Source of the DNA: an uncultured Aquimarina sp.
GTDB lineage: Bacteria > Bacteroidota > Bacteroidia > Flavobacteriales > Flavobacteriaceae
Direction of reading: 5' to 3'
Assembly: GCA_947501475.1 (NCBI GenBank)
Contig: CANMWA010000010.1
Coordinates: forward strand, 62,001 to 126,000
Length of the DNA: 64,000 nucleotides
The position numbers and the translations under genes were made by a program. The notes below the pieces were generated by a model that ran no database searches, was not told the DNA's origin, and worked only from the letters and a program-made list of their open reading frames with translations. Shown here in pieces: positions 34,320 to 43,337 of the stretch. The stretch's first letter is position 1. The number at the start of each line of letters is the position of its first letter.

Positions 34320-35435
34320 ATGAAATATCAATCTCGAAAAAAAGCGATTCTTTTATTAGCTGATGGTACAATCTTTCACGGCAAAGCGGTTGGAAGAGAA
34401 GGTAGTGCTTTTGGCGAAGTATGTTTCAATACCGGAATGACAGGGTACCAGGAGATTTTTACTGATCCCTCATATTATGGGCAGCTTATGGTTGCGACTA
34501 ATGCGCATATTGGTAATTATGGTACAAATGCCAAGGAAATAGAATCTGATTCTATAAAGATAGCTGGCCTTATCGTAAAAAACTTTAGTTATGAATACTC
34601 TCGTGATCTTGCTGATAGTTCTTTGCAAGAGTTTTTAGAAAAGCATAACCTGTTGGCAATATCAGATGTTGATACTCGGGCTTTAGTAAGCTATATTAGA
34701 GATAATGGAGCAATGAATGCAGTAATCTCTACAGAGGTAGATGATATAGATAAGTTAAAAGAAACGTTATCAAAAGTTCCAGATATGAATGGTCTAGAAC
34801 TGGCCTCAAAAGTATCTACAGATAAGCCATACTTTTATGGTGATCCAAATGCAACATATAAGATCTCTGCATTAGATATTGGGATTAAGAAAAATATTTT
34901 ACGCAATCTGGCTAAAAGAGATGCGTATGTACAGGTCTTTCCTTATGATGCAACATTTGCAGAAATGAGTGAATGGGGACCAGATGGGTATTTCTTGTCA
35001 AACGGACCTGGTGATCCAGAACCATTACATCAGGCAATAGCTACTGCAAAAGAAATTCTTGATCAAGATTCACCTCTTTTTGGTATCTGTTTAGGACATC
35101 AAGTGATCGCTCTTGCTAACGGAATTAGTACGTATAAAATGCATAATGGGCATAGAGGAATAAACCACCCTGTAAAGAACCTGATAAGCGGTAAAGGAGA
35201 AATTACTTCTCAAAATCATGGTTTTGCAATTAATAGAGAAGAGACTGAAAAACACGCTAATGTAGAAATAACTCATGTGCATCTTAATGATAATACAGTT
35301 GCTGGTATTAGAATGAATAATAAAAATTGTTTTTCTGTACAATATCACCCAGAAGCCAGTCCAGGACCAAATGATTCTACATATCTATTTGATCAATTTA
35401 TAGACAACATCAAGAAAGCAAAAGTAGCCGTGTAA
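34320..35435 (+). CDS. carA: Carbamoyl-phosphate synthase, small (glutaminase) subunit
   Basis: 371 residues. Hydrolyses glutamine and passes ammonia to CarB for carbamoyl phosphate, the precursor of pyrimidines and arginine. N-terminal CPSase domain (LADGTIFHGKAVG, FNTGMTGYQEI), C-terminal class I glutamine amidotransferase with nucleophile Cys257 in FGICLGHQ and partners His343 and Glu345 in QYHPEASPGP. No carB gene follows. A small stem TTTCCA/TGGAAA (34277-34295) lies in its leader, and a weak -7-like TAATTTTG is seen at 34259. Confidence 0.97.
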   Translation: MKYQSRKKAILLLADGTIFHGKAVGREGSAFGEVCFNTGMTGYQEIFTDPSYYGQLMVATNAHIGNYGTNAKEIESDSIKIAGLIVKNFSYEYSRDLADSSLQEFLEKHNLLAISDVDTRALVSYIRDNGAMNAVISTEVDDIDKLKETLSKVPDMNGLELASKVSTDKPYFYGDPNATYKISALDIGIKKNILRNLAKRDAYVQVFPYDATFAEMSEWGPDGYFLSNGPGDPEPLHQAIATAKEILDQDSPLFGICLGHQVIALANGISTYKMHNGHRGINHPVKNLISGKGEITSQNHGFAINREETEKHANVEITHVHLNDNTVAGIRMNNKNCFSVQYHPEASPGPNDSTYLFDQFIDNIKKAKVAV

Positions 35436-35483
35436 AACTATTTCAAAGGGTAACGATTATGCCTTGTATGATAATGATCTGAC

Positions 35484-35497
35484 CTATAACGTTATAG
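35484..35497. repeat. Perfect 14-base palindrome upstream of eno
   Basis: CTATAACGTTATAG is its own reverse complement. It lies 122 bases before the eno start and 48 bases after the carA stop. It could be an operator or just a chance AT-rich palindrome. Confidence 0.35.
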
Positions 35498-35619
35498 TTG
35501 ATAACTTAACAGTAATATTGCGGTTTTCATAGTAAATTAAGAACTTATAGAAGGTACTAGAGTTTACCGGTTTCGTATATTGCGAACAATTAAAATTATC
35601 CAACAAAATCAATAAAAAA

Positions 35620-36909
35620 ATGAGTATAATTATTAATATTCACGCTAGACAGATCTTAGATTCACGAGGTAACCCAACCGTAGAAGTAGATGTAATTACT
35701 GAAAATGGCGTTCTTGGAAGAGCAGCAGTTCCTTCTGGGGCTTCTACAGGAGAACATGAAGCTGTAGAACTAAGAGATGGTGGTAAAAACTTTATGGGTA
35801 AAGGAGTGTTAAACGCTGTCGAAAATGTAAATACAATAATTGCTGAAGAATTATTAGGGTATTCAATTTTTGATCAAAATTTATTAGATCAAAAAATGAT
35901 AGAGCTAGATGGTACTCCTAATAAATCAAAACTTGGAGCAAATGCTATCTTAGGAGTTTCTTTGGCTGCGGCAAAAGCAGCTGCAAACGAACTAAATATG
36001 CCATTATATAGATATGTGGGAGGGGTGAGTGCTAATACACTTCCTGTTCCTATGATGAATATTATTAATGGAGGTTCTCATAGCGATGCGCCAATCGCAT
36101 TTCAAGAATTTATGGTAATGCCTGTAAAAGCAAAAAACTTTACACACGCCATGCAAATGGGAACCGAAATTTTTCATAACCTTAAAAAAGTATTACACGA
36201 TCGAGGTTTAAGTACTGCTGTTGGTGATGAAGGTGGATTTGCTCCTACATTAGATGGCACCGAAGATGCTTTAGATTCAATAGCATTAGCGGTCGAAAAA
36301 GCAGGATACAAACTGGGTGATGATGTAATGGTAGCTTTGGACTGTGCAGCTGCAGAGTTTTATGTAGATGGCAAGTATGATTACACAAAATTTGAAGGAG
36401 ATACAGGTAAAATTCGTACCAGCGAAGAGCAAGCAGATTACCTTGCAGAATTAGCTTCAAAATATCCTATTATTTCTATTGAAGATGGGATGGATGAAAA
36501 TGATTGGGATGGTTGGAAATACTTAACAGAAAAGATAGGAGATAAAGTGCAGTTGGTTGGTGATGACTTATTTGTAACTAATGTAGAACGATTATCTAGA
36601 GGGATTAAAAATGGGATAGCAAATTCTATCTTAATTAAAGTAAATCAGATAGGTACTCTTACCGAAACGATTGCCGCTGTTAATATGGCACATAACGCAG
36701 GGTATACATCTGTAATGTCGCACAGATCTGGAGAAACAGAAGATAATACTATTGCAGATCTAGCTGTAGCCTTAAACACGGGTCAAATCAAAACTGGTTC
36801 GGCATCACGTAGTGATCGTATGGCAAAATATAATCAGTTACTTCGTATTGAAGAAGAGTTAGGAAGTGTTGCATATTATCCAAAAGAAAACGCTTTTAAA
36901 GTGAGATAA
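35620..36909 (+). CDS. eno: Enolase (phosphopyruvate hydratase)
   Basis: 429 residues, typical. Converts 2-phosphoglycerate to phosphoenolpyruvate in glycolysis, magnesium-dependent. Motifs ARQILDSRGNPTVEVDV at the start, MNIINGGSHSD, the metal ligand region IEDGMDENDW and the signature IKVNQIGTLTET, SHRSGETED. Single gene with its own terminator; the 184-base gap before it contains a perfect 14-base palindrome at 35484-35497. Confidence 0.98.
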   Translation: MSIIINIHARQILDSRGNPTVEVDVITENGVLGRAAVPSGASTGEHEAVELRDGGKNFMGKGVLNAVENVNTIIAEELLGYSIFDQNLLDQKMIELDGTPNKSKLGANAILGVSLAAAKAAANELNMPLYRYVGGVSANTLPVPMMNIINGGSHSDAPIAFQEFMVMPVKAKNFTHAMQMGTEIFHNLKKVLHDRGLSTAVGDEGGFAPTLDGTEDALDSIALAVEKAGYKLGDDVMVALDCAAAEFYVDGKYDYTKFEGDTGKIRTSEEQADYLAELASKYPIISIEDGMDENDWDGWKYLTEKIGDKVQLVGDDLFVTNVERLSRGIKNGIANSILIKVNQIGTLTETIAAVNMAHNAGYTSVMSHRSGETEDNTIADLAVALNTGQIKTGSASRSDRMAKYNQLLRIEEELGSVAYYPKENAFKVR

Positions 36910-36932
36910 CGTAAATAGTACATAATAGTTTG

Positions 36933-36968
36933 AAAAAGAGGTTTTCTGAAAAGAAAACCTCTTTTTTT
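36933..36968 (+). terminator. Terminator of eno
   Basis: A stem of 14 pairs (AAAAAGAGGTTTTC and its complement, loop TGAAAA) followed by T residues, 23 bases after the eno stop. Confidence 0.92.
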
Positions 36969-37087
36969 ATGGATAGTTTTGAAAAAGCTTTGTAAGGTTA
37001 AAAATGATGTAACGATTAATAACATATTAACACTATATTTCGTAATTTAGCAACCCTTAATGTAACAGCAAAATTCTATAAAATCAT

Positions 37088-38374
37088 ATGTCAAAAATAG
37101 CTACGTTAGAAATCGACGGTAATAAATATGAGTTTCCAATTATACAAGGAACTGAAGAAGAATTAGGAATAGATATCAAGACACTTAGAGGCGCTACAGG
37201 AGGTATAACAACCATTGATCCTGGGTATAAAAATACTGGAAGCTGCCAGAGTGGTATTACTTTTCTAGATGGAGAAAAAGGAATCTTAAGATATCGTGGA
37301 TATTCTATCGAAGAATTAGCAGAAAAAGCAGATTTTTTAGAAGTGTGCTACTTGCTAATTTTTGGCGAATTACCAACAGCAGAGCAATTAGAAAAATTTG
37401 ATAAAGATATTAAAGAAGAATCTCAGGTTGATGAAGACATGAAGAAAATCCTTGATGGATTTCCTAAAAGTGCCCACCCAATGGGAGTATTATCTTCATT
37501 AACAAGTGCTCTAATTGCATTTAATCCAGGATCTGTAGATGTAGATTCTGAAGATGAAATGTATGGAGCGATTGTAAAGATATTAGCTAAGTTTCCTGTG
37601 CTTGCCGCTTGGACAATGAGAAAAAGAAAAAGCCTTCCATTAGATTACGGAGACAATTCTTTGGGGTATGTAGAGAATTTACATAAAATGATGTTTGCAA
37701 AACCAAATGAAAGCTATAAGGCTAATAAGGTTGTAAATGAAGCTCTGGATAAATTGTTGATTTTGCATGCTGATCACGAACAAAATTGTTCTACTTCTAC
37801 AGTAAGAATTGTAGGTTCATCTCATGCTGGATTGTTTGCATCATTATCGGCAGGGATTTCTGCATTATGGGGGCCACTTCATGGGGGTGCCAATCAGGCA
37901 GTAATTGAAATGCTCGAGGCAATCAAAGAAGATGGTGGGGATACTGCAAAATATATTGCAAAAGCAAAAGATAAAAATGATCCTTTCCGCTTAATGGGGT
38001 TTGGTCATAGAGTTTATAAGAATTTTGATCCAAGAGCTAAGATTATCAAAAAATCTGCAGAAGAAGTATTAGGAGATCTAGGGATAGAAGATCCTGTTCT
38101 TGATATTGCCAAAGGCTTAGCTGAAGTGGCTTTAAAAGATGAATATTTTGTACAAAGAAAACTATATCCAAACGTTGATTTTTACTCTGGGATAATTTAT
38201 AGAGCTTTGGGTATACCTACAGAAATGTTTACAGTAATGTTTGCATTAGGAAGACTACCAGGTTGGATTGCACAGTGGAGAGAGATGAGACTACGTAAAG
38301 AACCTATTGGTAGACCAAGACAGATATATATTGGAGAAAATTATAGATCTTTCAAGACTATTTCTGAACGTTAA
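37088..38374 (+). CDS. gltA: Citrate synthase
   Basis: 428 residues, the length of the hexameric bacterial type. Condenses acetyl-CoA and oxaloacetate in the first step of the TCA cycle. Catalytic regions LHADHEQNCSTSTVR, WGPLHGGANQAV and MGFGHRVYKNFDPRAK are all present. Own terminator downstream; a weak -7-like TAATTTAG lies near 37042, without a clear -33 partner. Confidence 0.97.
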   Translation: MSKIATLEIDGNKYEFPIIQGTEEELGIDIKTLRGATGGITTIDPGYKNTGSCQSGITFLDGEKGILRYRGYSIEELAEKADFLEVCYLLIFGELPTAEQLEKFDKDIKEESQVDEDMKKILDGFPKSAHPMGVLSSLTSALIAFNPGSVDVDSEDEMYGAIVKILAKFPVLAAWTMRKRKSLPLDYGDNSLGYVENLHKMMFAKPNESYKANKVVNEALDKLLILHADHEQNCSTSTVRIVGSSHAGLFASLSAGISALWGPLHGGANQAVIEMLEAIKEDGGDTAKYIAKAKDKNDPFRLMGFGHRVYKNFDPRAKIIKKSAEEVLGDLGIEDPVLDIAKGLAEVALKDEYFVQRKLYPNVDFYSGIIYRALGIPTEMFTVMFALGRLPGWIAQWREMRLRKEPIGRPRQIYIGENYRSFKTISER

Positions 38375-38392
38375 TATAACTTTTTAATTGAT

Positions 38393-38426
38393 AAAAGGTG
38401 TTGGGTGTTGTCCAACACCTTTTTTA
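38393..38426 (+). terminator. Terminator of gltA
   Basis: AAAAGGTGTTGG pairs with CCAACACCTTTT (12 pairs, loop GTGTTGT), followed by T residues, 18 bases after the gltA stop. Confidence 0.92.
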
Positions 38427-38528
38427 TTGGTTTTAATAAAAACGATAAAAAAAGGACTCTTTTTAAGAATTTCATAAAATTATACTGATTTTTTCATAGA
38501 AAATTATCATTGTGAAAATGTCTCTTTA

Positions 38529-38536
38529 TATATTTG
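38529..38536 (+). promoter_or_regulatory. Likely -7 box for the guanidino-hydrolase operon
   Basis: TATATTTG matches TAnnTTTG, 43 bases before the TTG start of the first gene. The nearest TTG (38510-38512) is only 16 bases upstream, shorter than usual, so the -33 box is uncertain. Confidence 0.45.
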
Positions 38537-38579
38537 CGTAACTACTTAAGATTAACGGTTACACTTAAAAAACTATTTT

Positions 38580-39494
38580 TTGAATTTAAATATACAAAAC
38601 GAAACCTCAAGGCTTAGAGCTGTGGTTTTAGGAACTGCGGTTAGCAATGGAGCTGTGCCAAAAATTGAAGATGCATACGACCCTAAGTCCATAGAGCATA
38701 TAAAAGCAGGTACATATCCAAAAGAATCTGATATGATACTCGAAATGGAAGCGGTTACAAATATTTTTGAAAAATACAATGTAAAAGTATATCGCCCAGA
38801 AATTATCAAAGACTATAATCAGATCTTTGCTAGGGATATAGCTTTAGTGATTGAAGATAAATTTATAAAATCTAATATACTTCCAGATAGAGAAAAAGAA
38901 ATTAAAGCAATTCAGCATGTGATTGATGAAATTGATCAGGAAAGTGTTTATAAAGCCCCCTCAGAGGATATTCATTTTGAAGGTGGCGACATTATGGTTC
39001 ATAATGATCATATTTTTATAGGTACGTATAAAGGAGAAGATTATCCTGATTGTATTGTAGCTAGAACTAATATGAAAGGAGTAGCATATATACAATCCCT
39101 TTTTCCAAATAAAATCGTGAAAGAATTTGATTTGAATAAATCAATGCAAGATCCAAGAGACAATGCATTGCATTTGGATTGTTGTTTTCAACCCGTTGGA
39201 AAGAACAAAGCAATCATTCATAAAGAAGGATTTAGAAACCCGTTAGATTATGAATATTTGGTAGATTTTTTTGGGATGGATAATTTATTTCATATTGATA
39301 AGAATGAAATGTATGCTATGTGTTCAAATATTTTTTCTATTACCGAAGATGTTGTGATTTCAGAAAAGAATTTTACCAGATTAAATGCCTGGCTTCGCAG
39401 TTTACACATCACAGTAGAAGAAGTTCCATATGCCGAAATTGCAAAACAAGAAGGTTTATTGCGATGTTCTACAATGCCATTAATAAGAGATTAA
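38580..39494 (+). CDS. Dimethylarginine dimethylaminohydrolase-like guanidino hydrolase
   Basis: 304 residues of the arginine deiminase / amidinotransferase fold. Catalytic parts are visible: FARD (83-86), FEGGD (133-137), His198 in LHLD and nucleophile Cys296 in LLRCSTMPL. Members hydrolyse arginine-like guanidino compounds such as methylarginines or arginine; the exact substrate is not given by sequence. The start is a TTG at 38580: no ATG exists before the conserved RLRAVVLG block. Followed after 18 bases by ctlX, so the two are an operon. Arginine deiminase-type activity is the main alternative. Confidence 0.85.
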   Translation: MNLNIQNETSRLRAVVLGTAVSNGAVPKIEDAYDPKSIEHIKAGTYPKESDMILEMEAVTNIFEKYNVKVYRPEIIKDYNQIFARDIALVIEDKFIKSNILPDREKEIKAIQHVIDEIDQESVYKAPSEDIHFEGGDIMVHNDHIFIGTYKGEDYPDCIVARTNMKGVAYIQSLFPNKIVKEFDLNKSMQDPRDNALHLDCCFQPVGKNKAIIHKEGFRNPLDYEYLVDFFGMDNLFHIDKNEMYAMCSNIFSITEDVVISEKNFTRLNAWLRSLHITVEEVPYAEIAKQEGLLRCSTMPLIRD

Positions 39495-39512
39495 TCGTGC
39501 TAACTAAAAAAA

Positions 39513-40445
39513 ATGAAACAAATAACTAATACCATTGTAATGATTCGTCCAGTACAATTTAGACTGAATGAACAAACCGCTGTTAATAATTACTATCAAG
39601 AAGATACAGGAATACAACAAGAAGATGCTAATACCAAAGCTCAACAAGAGTTTGATACATTTGTAAATGCTTTAAAAGACGTTGGGGTAGATGTTATAGT
39701 TATTAATGATGATCCAGGTAATGATACGCCAGACTCTATTTTTCCTAATAATTGGATGTCTTTTCATGAAAATGGAGATGTAGGTTTATATCCAATGTTT
39801 GCTGTGAATCGCCGTAGAGAACGAAGGCCAGAAGTGCTGGATACAATAGAAGCATCTGGGTTTGAAATCAAGAACATTATTGATTATACGATTGCCGAAG
39901 AAGAGGATATTTTTCTTGAAGGTACTGGTAGTCTTGTTCTGGATCGGGTACATAGAAAAGCATATTGTGCATTGTCTGCTAGAGCAAATGAAGAATTACT
40001 CATAGAATTCTGTGAAGATTTTGAATACACACCAGTCATATTTGTAGCATATCAAACAGTAGATAATAAAAGATTACCTATTTATCATACTAATGTTATG
40101 ATGGGTGTCGGAGAAACATTTGCAATCGTTTGTTTGGATTGTGTAGATGATAAAAAAGAGCGTAAAAACTTAGTTAATCATTTAAAAAATGATAACAAGG
40201 AAATTATTACAATTACAGAAGATCAAGTAAATAACTTTGCAGGGAATATGTTGCAAGTTGCAGGTTCGGGAGATAAGCGTTATCTTGTAATGTCATCAGC
40301 GGCGTTTAAAAGTTTAACCAAGGATCAAATACATAAGATAGAAAAGCATTGTGCAATTCTTCATAGTGATCTCAATACGATTGAAACTTTGGGAGGAGGT
40401 AGTGCAAGGTGTATGATGGCAGAAGTCTTCCTTCCTAGGAAATAA
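39513..40445 (+). CDS. ctlX: Citrulline utilisation hydrolase CtlX
   Basis: 310 residues, same fold superfamily as the preceding gene but a different family. Starts TNTIVMIRPVQFRLNEQTAVNNYYQ in style of CtlX. Active-site elements are IFPNNWMS (76-83), LEGTGS (135-140), His192 in YHTNVMM and Cys300 in GGGSARCMMAEV. CtlX family members are linked to citrulline breakdown (to ornithine in the described case). Next to a DDAH-like enzyme, whose product is also citrulline, it suggests a two-step route from methylarginine or arginine to ornithine. This pathway is inferred. Confidence 0.88.
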   Translation: MKQITNTIVMIRPVQFRLNEQTAVNNYYQEDTGIQQEDANTKAQQEFDTFVNALKDVGVDVIVINDDPGNDTPDSIFPNNWMSFHENGDVGLYPMFAVNRRRERRPEVLDTIEASGFEIKNIIDYTIAEEEDIFLEGTGSLVLDRVHRKAYCALSARANEELLIEFCEDFEYTPVIFVAYQTVDNKRLPIYHTNVMMGVGETFAIVCLDCVDDKKERKNLVNHLKNDNKEIITITEDQVNNFAGNMLQVAGSGDKRYLVMSSAAFKSLTKDQIHKIEKHCAILHSDLNTIETLGGGSARCMMAEVFLPRK

Positions 40446-40452
40446 ATGAAAT

Positions 40453-40863
40453 ATGCTTTCAAAAAAAACAAAATACGGCCTGAAGGCGCTTACTTATATT
40501 GCAAGAAAAAAATGTGATCATCCTGTTTTAATTTCAGAGATTGCTAAAAGTGAAAATATATCTCAAAAATTTCTAGAGAGCATATTGTTAACACTTAGAA
40601 AGAATGGGCTTTTAGGATCAAAGAAAGGAAAAGGAGGAGGGTATTACTTGATTAAAGAACCAAAAGAAATAACTATGGCTTCAGTAATTAGGGTACTAGA
40701 AGGACCAATTGCAATGTTGTCTTGTGTTAGTCTTAATTTTTATGAAAAATGCGATGATTGCCCAGATGAGGATAGATGTGCCGTACATAGCTTGATGATC
40801 GAAGTAAGAGACAATACATTAAAGGTATTAGAGAATAAAACTTTGGCCGATTTCATGAATTAA
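40453..40863 (+). CDS. Rrf2 family transcriptional regulator with cysteine cluster
   Basis: 136 residues. Winged-helix DNA-binding domain (MLSKKTKYGLKALTYIA, then ISQKFLESILLTLRKNGLL and a GKGGGYYL wing). C-terminal cysteines 91, 100, 103 and 109 with His112 (CDDCPDEDRCAVH) match the region where IscR and NsrR hold an iron-sulfur cluster, so it may sense iron, oxidants or nitric oxide. It starts seven bases after ctlX and probably belongs to that operon; its 3' end overlaps the next gene by four bases on the opposite strand. Targets are unknown. Confidence 0.9.
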   Translation: MLSKKTKYGLKALTYIARKKCDHPVLISEIAKSENISQKFLESILLTLRKNGLLGSKKGKGGGYYLIKEPKEITMASVIRVLEGPIAMLSCVSLNFYEKCDDCPDEDRCAVHSLMIEVRDNTLKVLENKTLADFMN

Positions 40864-41480
40864 TTTGTTGCTTTTTTGTATTTGTATGGACCATTGATTT
40901 TCCCCCATACTTGTTTACCTTCATCGTTATAACCTTTGTTCCAAATGGATATTTTATTTCTACTAATTACAAAATTTGAAGTAATATATTCTATAGAATC
41001 AATAGTGCTAGAGCAGGACTTTTTTTTAGTTTTCCCGGTATAGATAGTAGAGGTGTTTTTTTCAAAAAAAATATTACACCCATTTCTAATTTTTAAGCTA
41101 TCGATTGTTAATTTATCAAAAACACTAATGTCTTTCCAGCCTTGTTTATAATCTTTAGCGTTAAGGATTTGGTAACTTGTGCTTTTAAATGTAGAAGAAT
41201 CAACTCTTTCATATTGCAATATTCTCTGCGTATATACGTAATTATCTTTGTTGGCATCATATAATTCGGTATAAATCCAATGGCCAGGTTTATTTTTCCA
41301 GATAGGTATATTTATTAAGCGTAAAAACGCAAACCCATCATCATTTTTCGCTTGTTCTTCATTAGAAAATTCACCTACTAGAAAACTCATCAAATGGTCT
41401 AATTCATCATCTTTAGCAACTTTAGAATTACAGCTCAAAATCAAACCAGATATGAAGAAAATGGGTAGAAAGTGCTTCAT
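40860..41480 (-). CDS. CpcT/CpeT-like lipoprotein
   Basis: 206 residues from the ATG at 41480 (MKHFLPIFFI), which opens into a lipoprotein signal with Cys17 (LILSC); the frame extends 11 codons upstream to 41513. The core, LMSFLVGEFSNEEQAKNDDG, then GHWIYTELYD and YTQRILQYERV, resembles the CpcT/CpeT (DUF1001) family, whose cyanobacterial members attach bilins to phycobiliproteins. This is not a phototroph gene set, and the protein is a surface or periplasmic lipoprotein, so another role, perhaps binding a small ligand, is likely. Family call from sequence pattern only. Confidence 0.75.
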   Translation of the reverse strand: MKHFLPIFFISGLILSCNSKVAKDDELDHLMSFLVGEFSNEEQAKNDDGFAFLRLINIPIWKNKPGHWIYTELYDANKDNYVYTQRILQYERVDSSTFKSTSYQILNAKDYKQGWKDISVFDKLTIDSLKIRNGCNIFFEKNTSTIYTGKTKKKSCSSTIDSIEYITSNFVISRNKISIWNKGYNDEGKQVWGKINGPYKYKKATN

Positions 41481-41559
41481 GCAGTTTTTTATTAAATATA
41501 TGAAAAAAAACAAAAAAAAGGTAATTTATCGATGAAAATAAACGTTTTATCCTAGTAAA

Positions 41560-42987
41560 TTAATTAGGTAAACCAATCTTTCGTATCATTCTTCCAAAAA
41601 TAAAGTAGTGAAAAGGTACCATAAGATACCAGTATATCCTACCCCATATACCTTTAGGCCTAAAGGTTGCTGTTTGGTGTAATATATTGTTTTTGTCAAT
41701 ATCAAATTCTAACCAAGCTTCTCCAGGGACTTTCATTTCTGCAAATAATAATAATCTTCTATTGTCTTTATCCGCAACCAAAACCCTCCAAAAATCTAAA
41801 GCATCCCCAGAAAATATTTTATCAGGATGTGTTCTGCCTCTGCGCAAACCAACTCCACCAAAAAACTTATCGACATATCCCCTGATTTTCCACAACCAAT
41901 TTCCGTAATACCACCCTGTCTTGCCTCCAATCATCCAAATTTTTTTTAGTGCTTCTTCGGGATTGGTTAACATAATTTTTTTTTGATCTTTAAAACATCC
42001 ACGTTTTGGTACAGTAACATGTTTTTGAATGTTTTTATCAAAACGACCACTAACCATTGAATCTTTCCAGCTAGAAACAACCTGATTTTGCTCAATCTTG
42101 ATAAATGCTAACTCTAGCGCTTTTAGATATGTCATGGGTTTGATATCTAATATTTGTTGTAATCGCTGATCATTTGCAATAACAGGAATACTCATGCTGT
42201 CGACTAGATTTAATGCTAACTTATATGATGTAGAAGTAACAAAGTATAGCCAATACGATGATAATCTTGGTGTCATAATAGGAAGCGTTATGATTAATAA
42301 TTTAATATCTCTGGCTTTGGCATATTGATATAGCATTTGCTTATATGTTAAAACATTAGGTCCGCTGATGTCGTAAGATTCATTGTAGCATTTTTTATTT
42401 CCTAATACGCCGGTCATAAAATTTAGTACATCTCTAATGGCAATGGGTTGTGTTTTGGTATTTACCCATTTTGGTGTAATCATGATTGGAAGTTTTTCAC
42501 ATAAATCACGGATGATTTCAAAAGAAGAACTACCAGATCCTACTATTACTCCTGATCTTAATACAGTAAGGTTATAATTACCTTTGTACAAGGTTTCCTC
42601 AACATTTTTGCGTGACCATAGATGTTTAGATAAATTTTGCTCGTTTACAATACCACTTAGATATATTACCTGCTTTATAGTAGTGTTTTGAAGATATCTA
42701 TTGAAATTTTGTGCTGAAATTTCTTCTTTTTTATCAAAGTCTGAGGTCGATGAACTCATAGAGTGTATAAGATAATACGCAACATCAATTTCTTTTGGTA
42801 TTATAGACAGATTTGGAGGTTGTAAAAAGTCTATTTCTATAATAGAAACTTTTTCTTTTATTTCTGAGTCTATAGAGAGTCTACTTTTATCTCTGACACA
42901 GCAAATAATATCATGTCCAGAATCTAATAATATAGGTAATAACCGCATGCCAATATATCCATTGGTACCAGTAAGAAGAATTCGCAT
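41560..42987 (-). CDS. SDR family NAD(P)-binding protein with C-terminal DUF2867
   Basis: 475 residues. N-terminal extended-type short-chain dehydrogenase/epimerase domain with nucleotide-binding GTNGYIG (7-13), and VIYLSGIV plus a KNVEETL lysine region where a classic enzyme has YxxxK. Residues about 330-475 match DUF2867 (KTGWYYGNWLWKIRG, GDALDFWRVL, PGEAWLEFDI). The reaction is unknown; such fusions are often annotated as NAD(P)H-binding proteins. Divergent from argS across 350 bases. Confidence 0.87.
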   Translation of the reverse strand: MRILLTGTNGYIGMRLLPILLDSGHDIICCVRDKSRLSIDSEIKEKVSIIEIDFLQPPNLSIIPKEIDVAYYLIHSMSSSTSDFDKKEEISAQNFNRYLQNTTIKQVIYLSGIVNEQNLSKHLWSRKNVEETLYKGNYNLTVLRSGVIVGSGSSSFEIIRDLCEKLPIMITPKWVNTKTQPIAIRDVLNFMTGVLGNKKCYNESYDISGPNVLTYKQMLYQYAKARDIKLLIITLPIMTPRLSSYWLYFVTSTSYKLALNLVDSMSIPVIANDQRLQQILDIKPMTYLKALELAFIKIEQNQVVSSWKDSMVSGRFDKNIQKHVTVPKRGCFKDQKKIMLTNPEEALKKIWMIGGKTGWYYGNWLWKIRGYVDKFFGGVGLRRGRTHPDKIFSGDALDFWRVLVADKDNRRLLLFAEMKVPGEAWLEFDIDKNNILHQTATFRPKGIWGRIYWYLMVPFHYFIFGRMIRKIGLPN

Positions 42988-43191
42988 TTTTCTGTTTAAG
43001 TTACAAAGAAATTTATCTTATCATGTAATAAAAAAGAATATTAATCATTAGCGTACTTAGGCAAATAATTTTTTTTCATTGTTTTTTTATAAAATTTAAT
43101 TATTTATTTGGATAACCAACATGATATTTAAAAGAAGAGTTATTGACTGCTATTCTTTTTTATAATATCTAGAAAATCAACATAAGAACAC

Positions 43192-43223
43192 TTAGTGACA
43201 CACTATAATTTCTATTATCTTTG
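43192..43223 (+). promoter_or_regulatory. argS promoter
   Basis: TATCTTTG at 43216-43223 fits the -7 consensus. TTAG at 43192-43195, 20 bases upstream, is a near match for the -33 TTTG. Transcription would start near 43229, leaving a leader of roughly 110 bases that contains a hairpin. Confidence 0.65.
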
Positions 43224-43288
43224 CAGCTTAATTAAGTCAAACTATTTTTGAAAATCTATTAAAATTTCAAAAATATGATGTTGAACTT

Positions 43289-43308
43289 ATCCCGCGTAAA
43301 AGCGGGAT
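43289..43308 (+). promoter_or_regulatory. GC-rich hairpin in the argS leader
   Basis: ATCCCGC pairs with GCGGGAT around the loop GTAAAA, followed by CTTATTTT. It is GC-rich against an AT-rich background and lies 30 bases before the argS start. It may be a weak attenuator or one copy of a dispersed small repeat; no other copy was noticed in this window. Confidence 0.5.
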
Positions 43309-43337
43309 CTTATTTTAATGACCTTTTATTTATAAAG

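Larger units (their letters stand above)
42988..43337. other. 350-base divergent gap between the SDR gene and argS
   Basis: Mostly AT-rich DNA without a visible gene. It holds the argS promoter (43192-43223) and, in the argS leader, a 7-pair hairpin (43289-43308). No convincing promoter was seen for the minus-strand gene. Confidence 0.6.

Noticed and set aside
35484..35497. Palindrome before eno considered as a regulator site
   Set aside because: Kept as a low-confidence repeat only; a single 14-base AT-rich palindrome cannot be separated from chance without comparison.
43275..43337. Upstream extension of argS by 21 codons
   Set aside because: It crosses a hairpin and has no family similarity; the ATG at 43338 gives the usual ArgS start and length.
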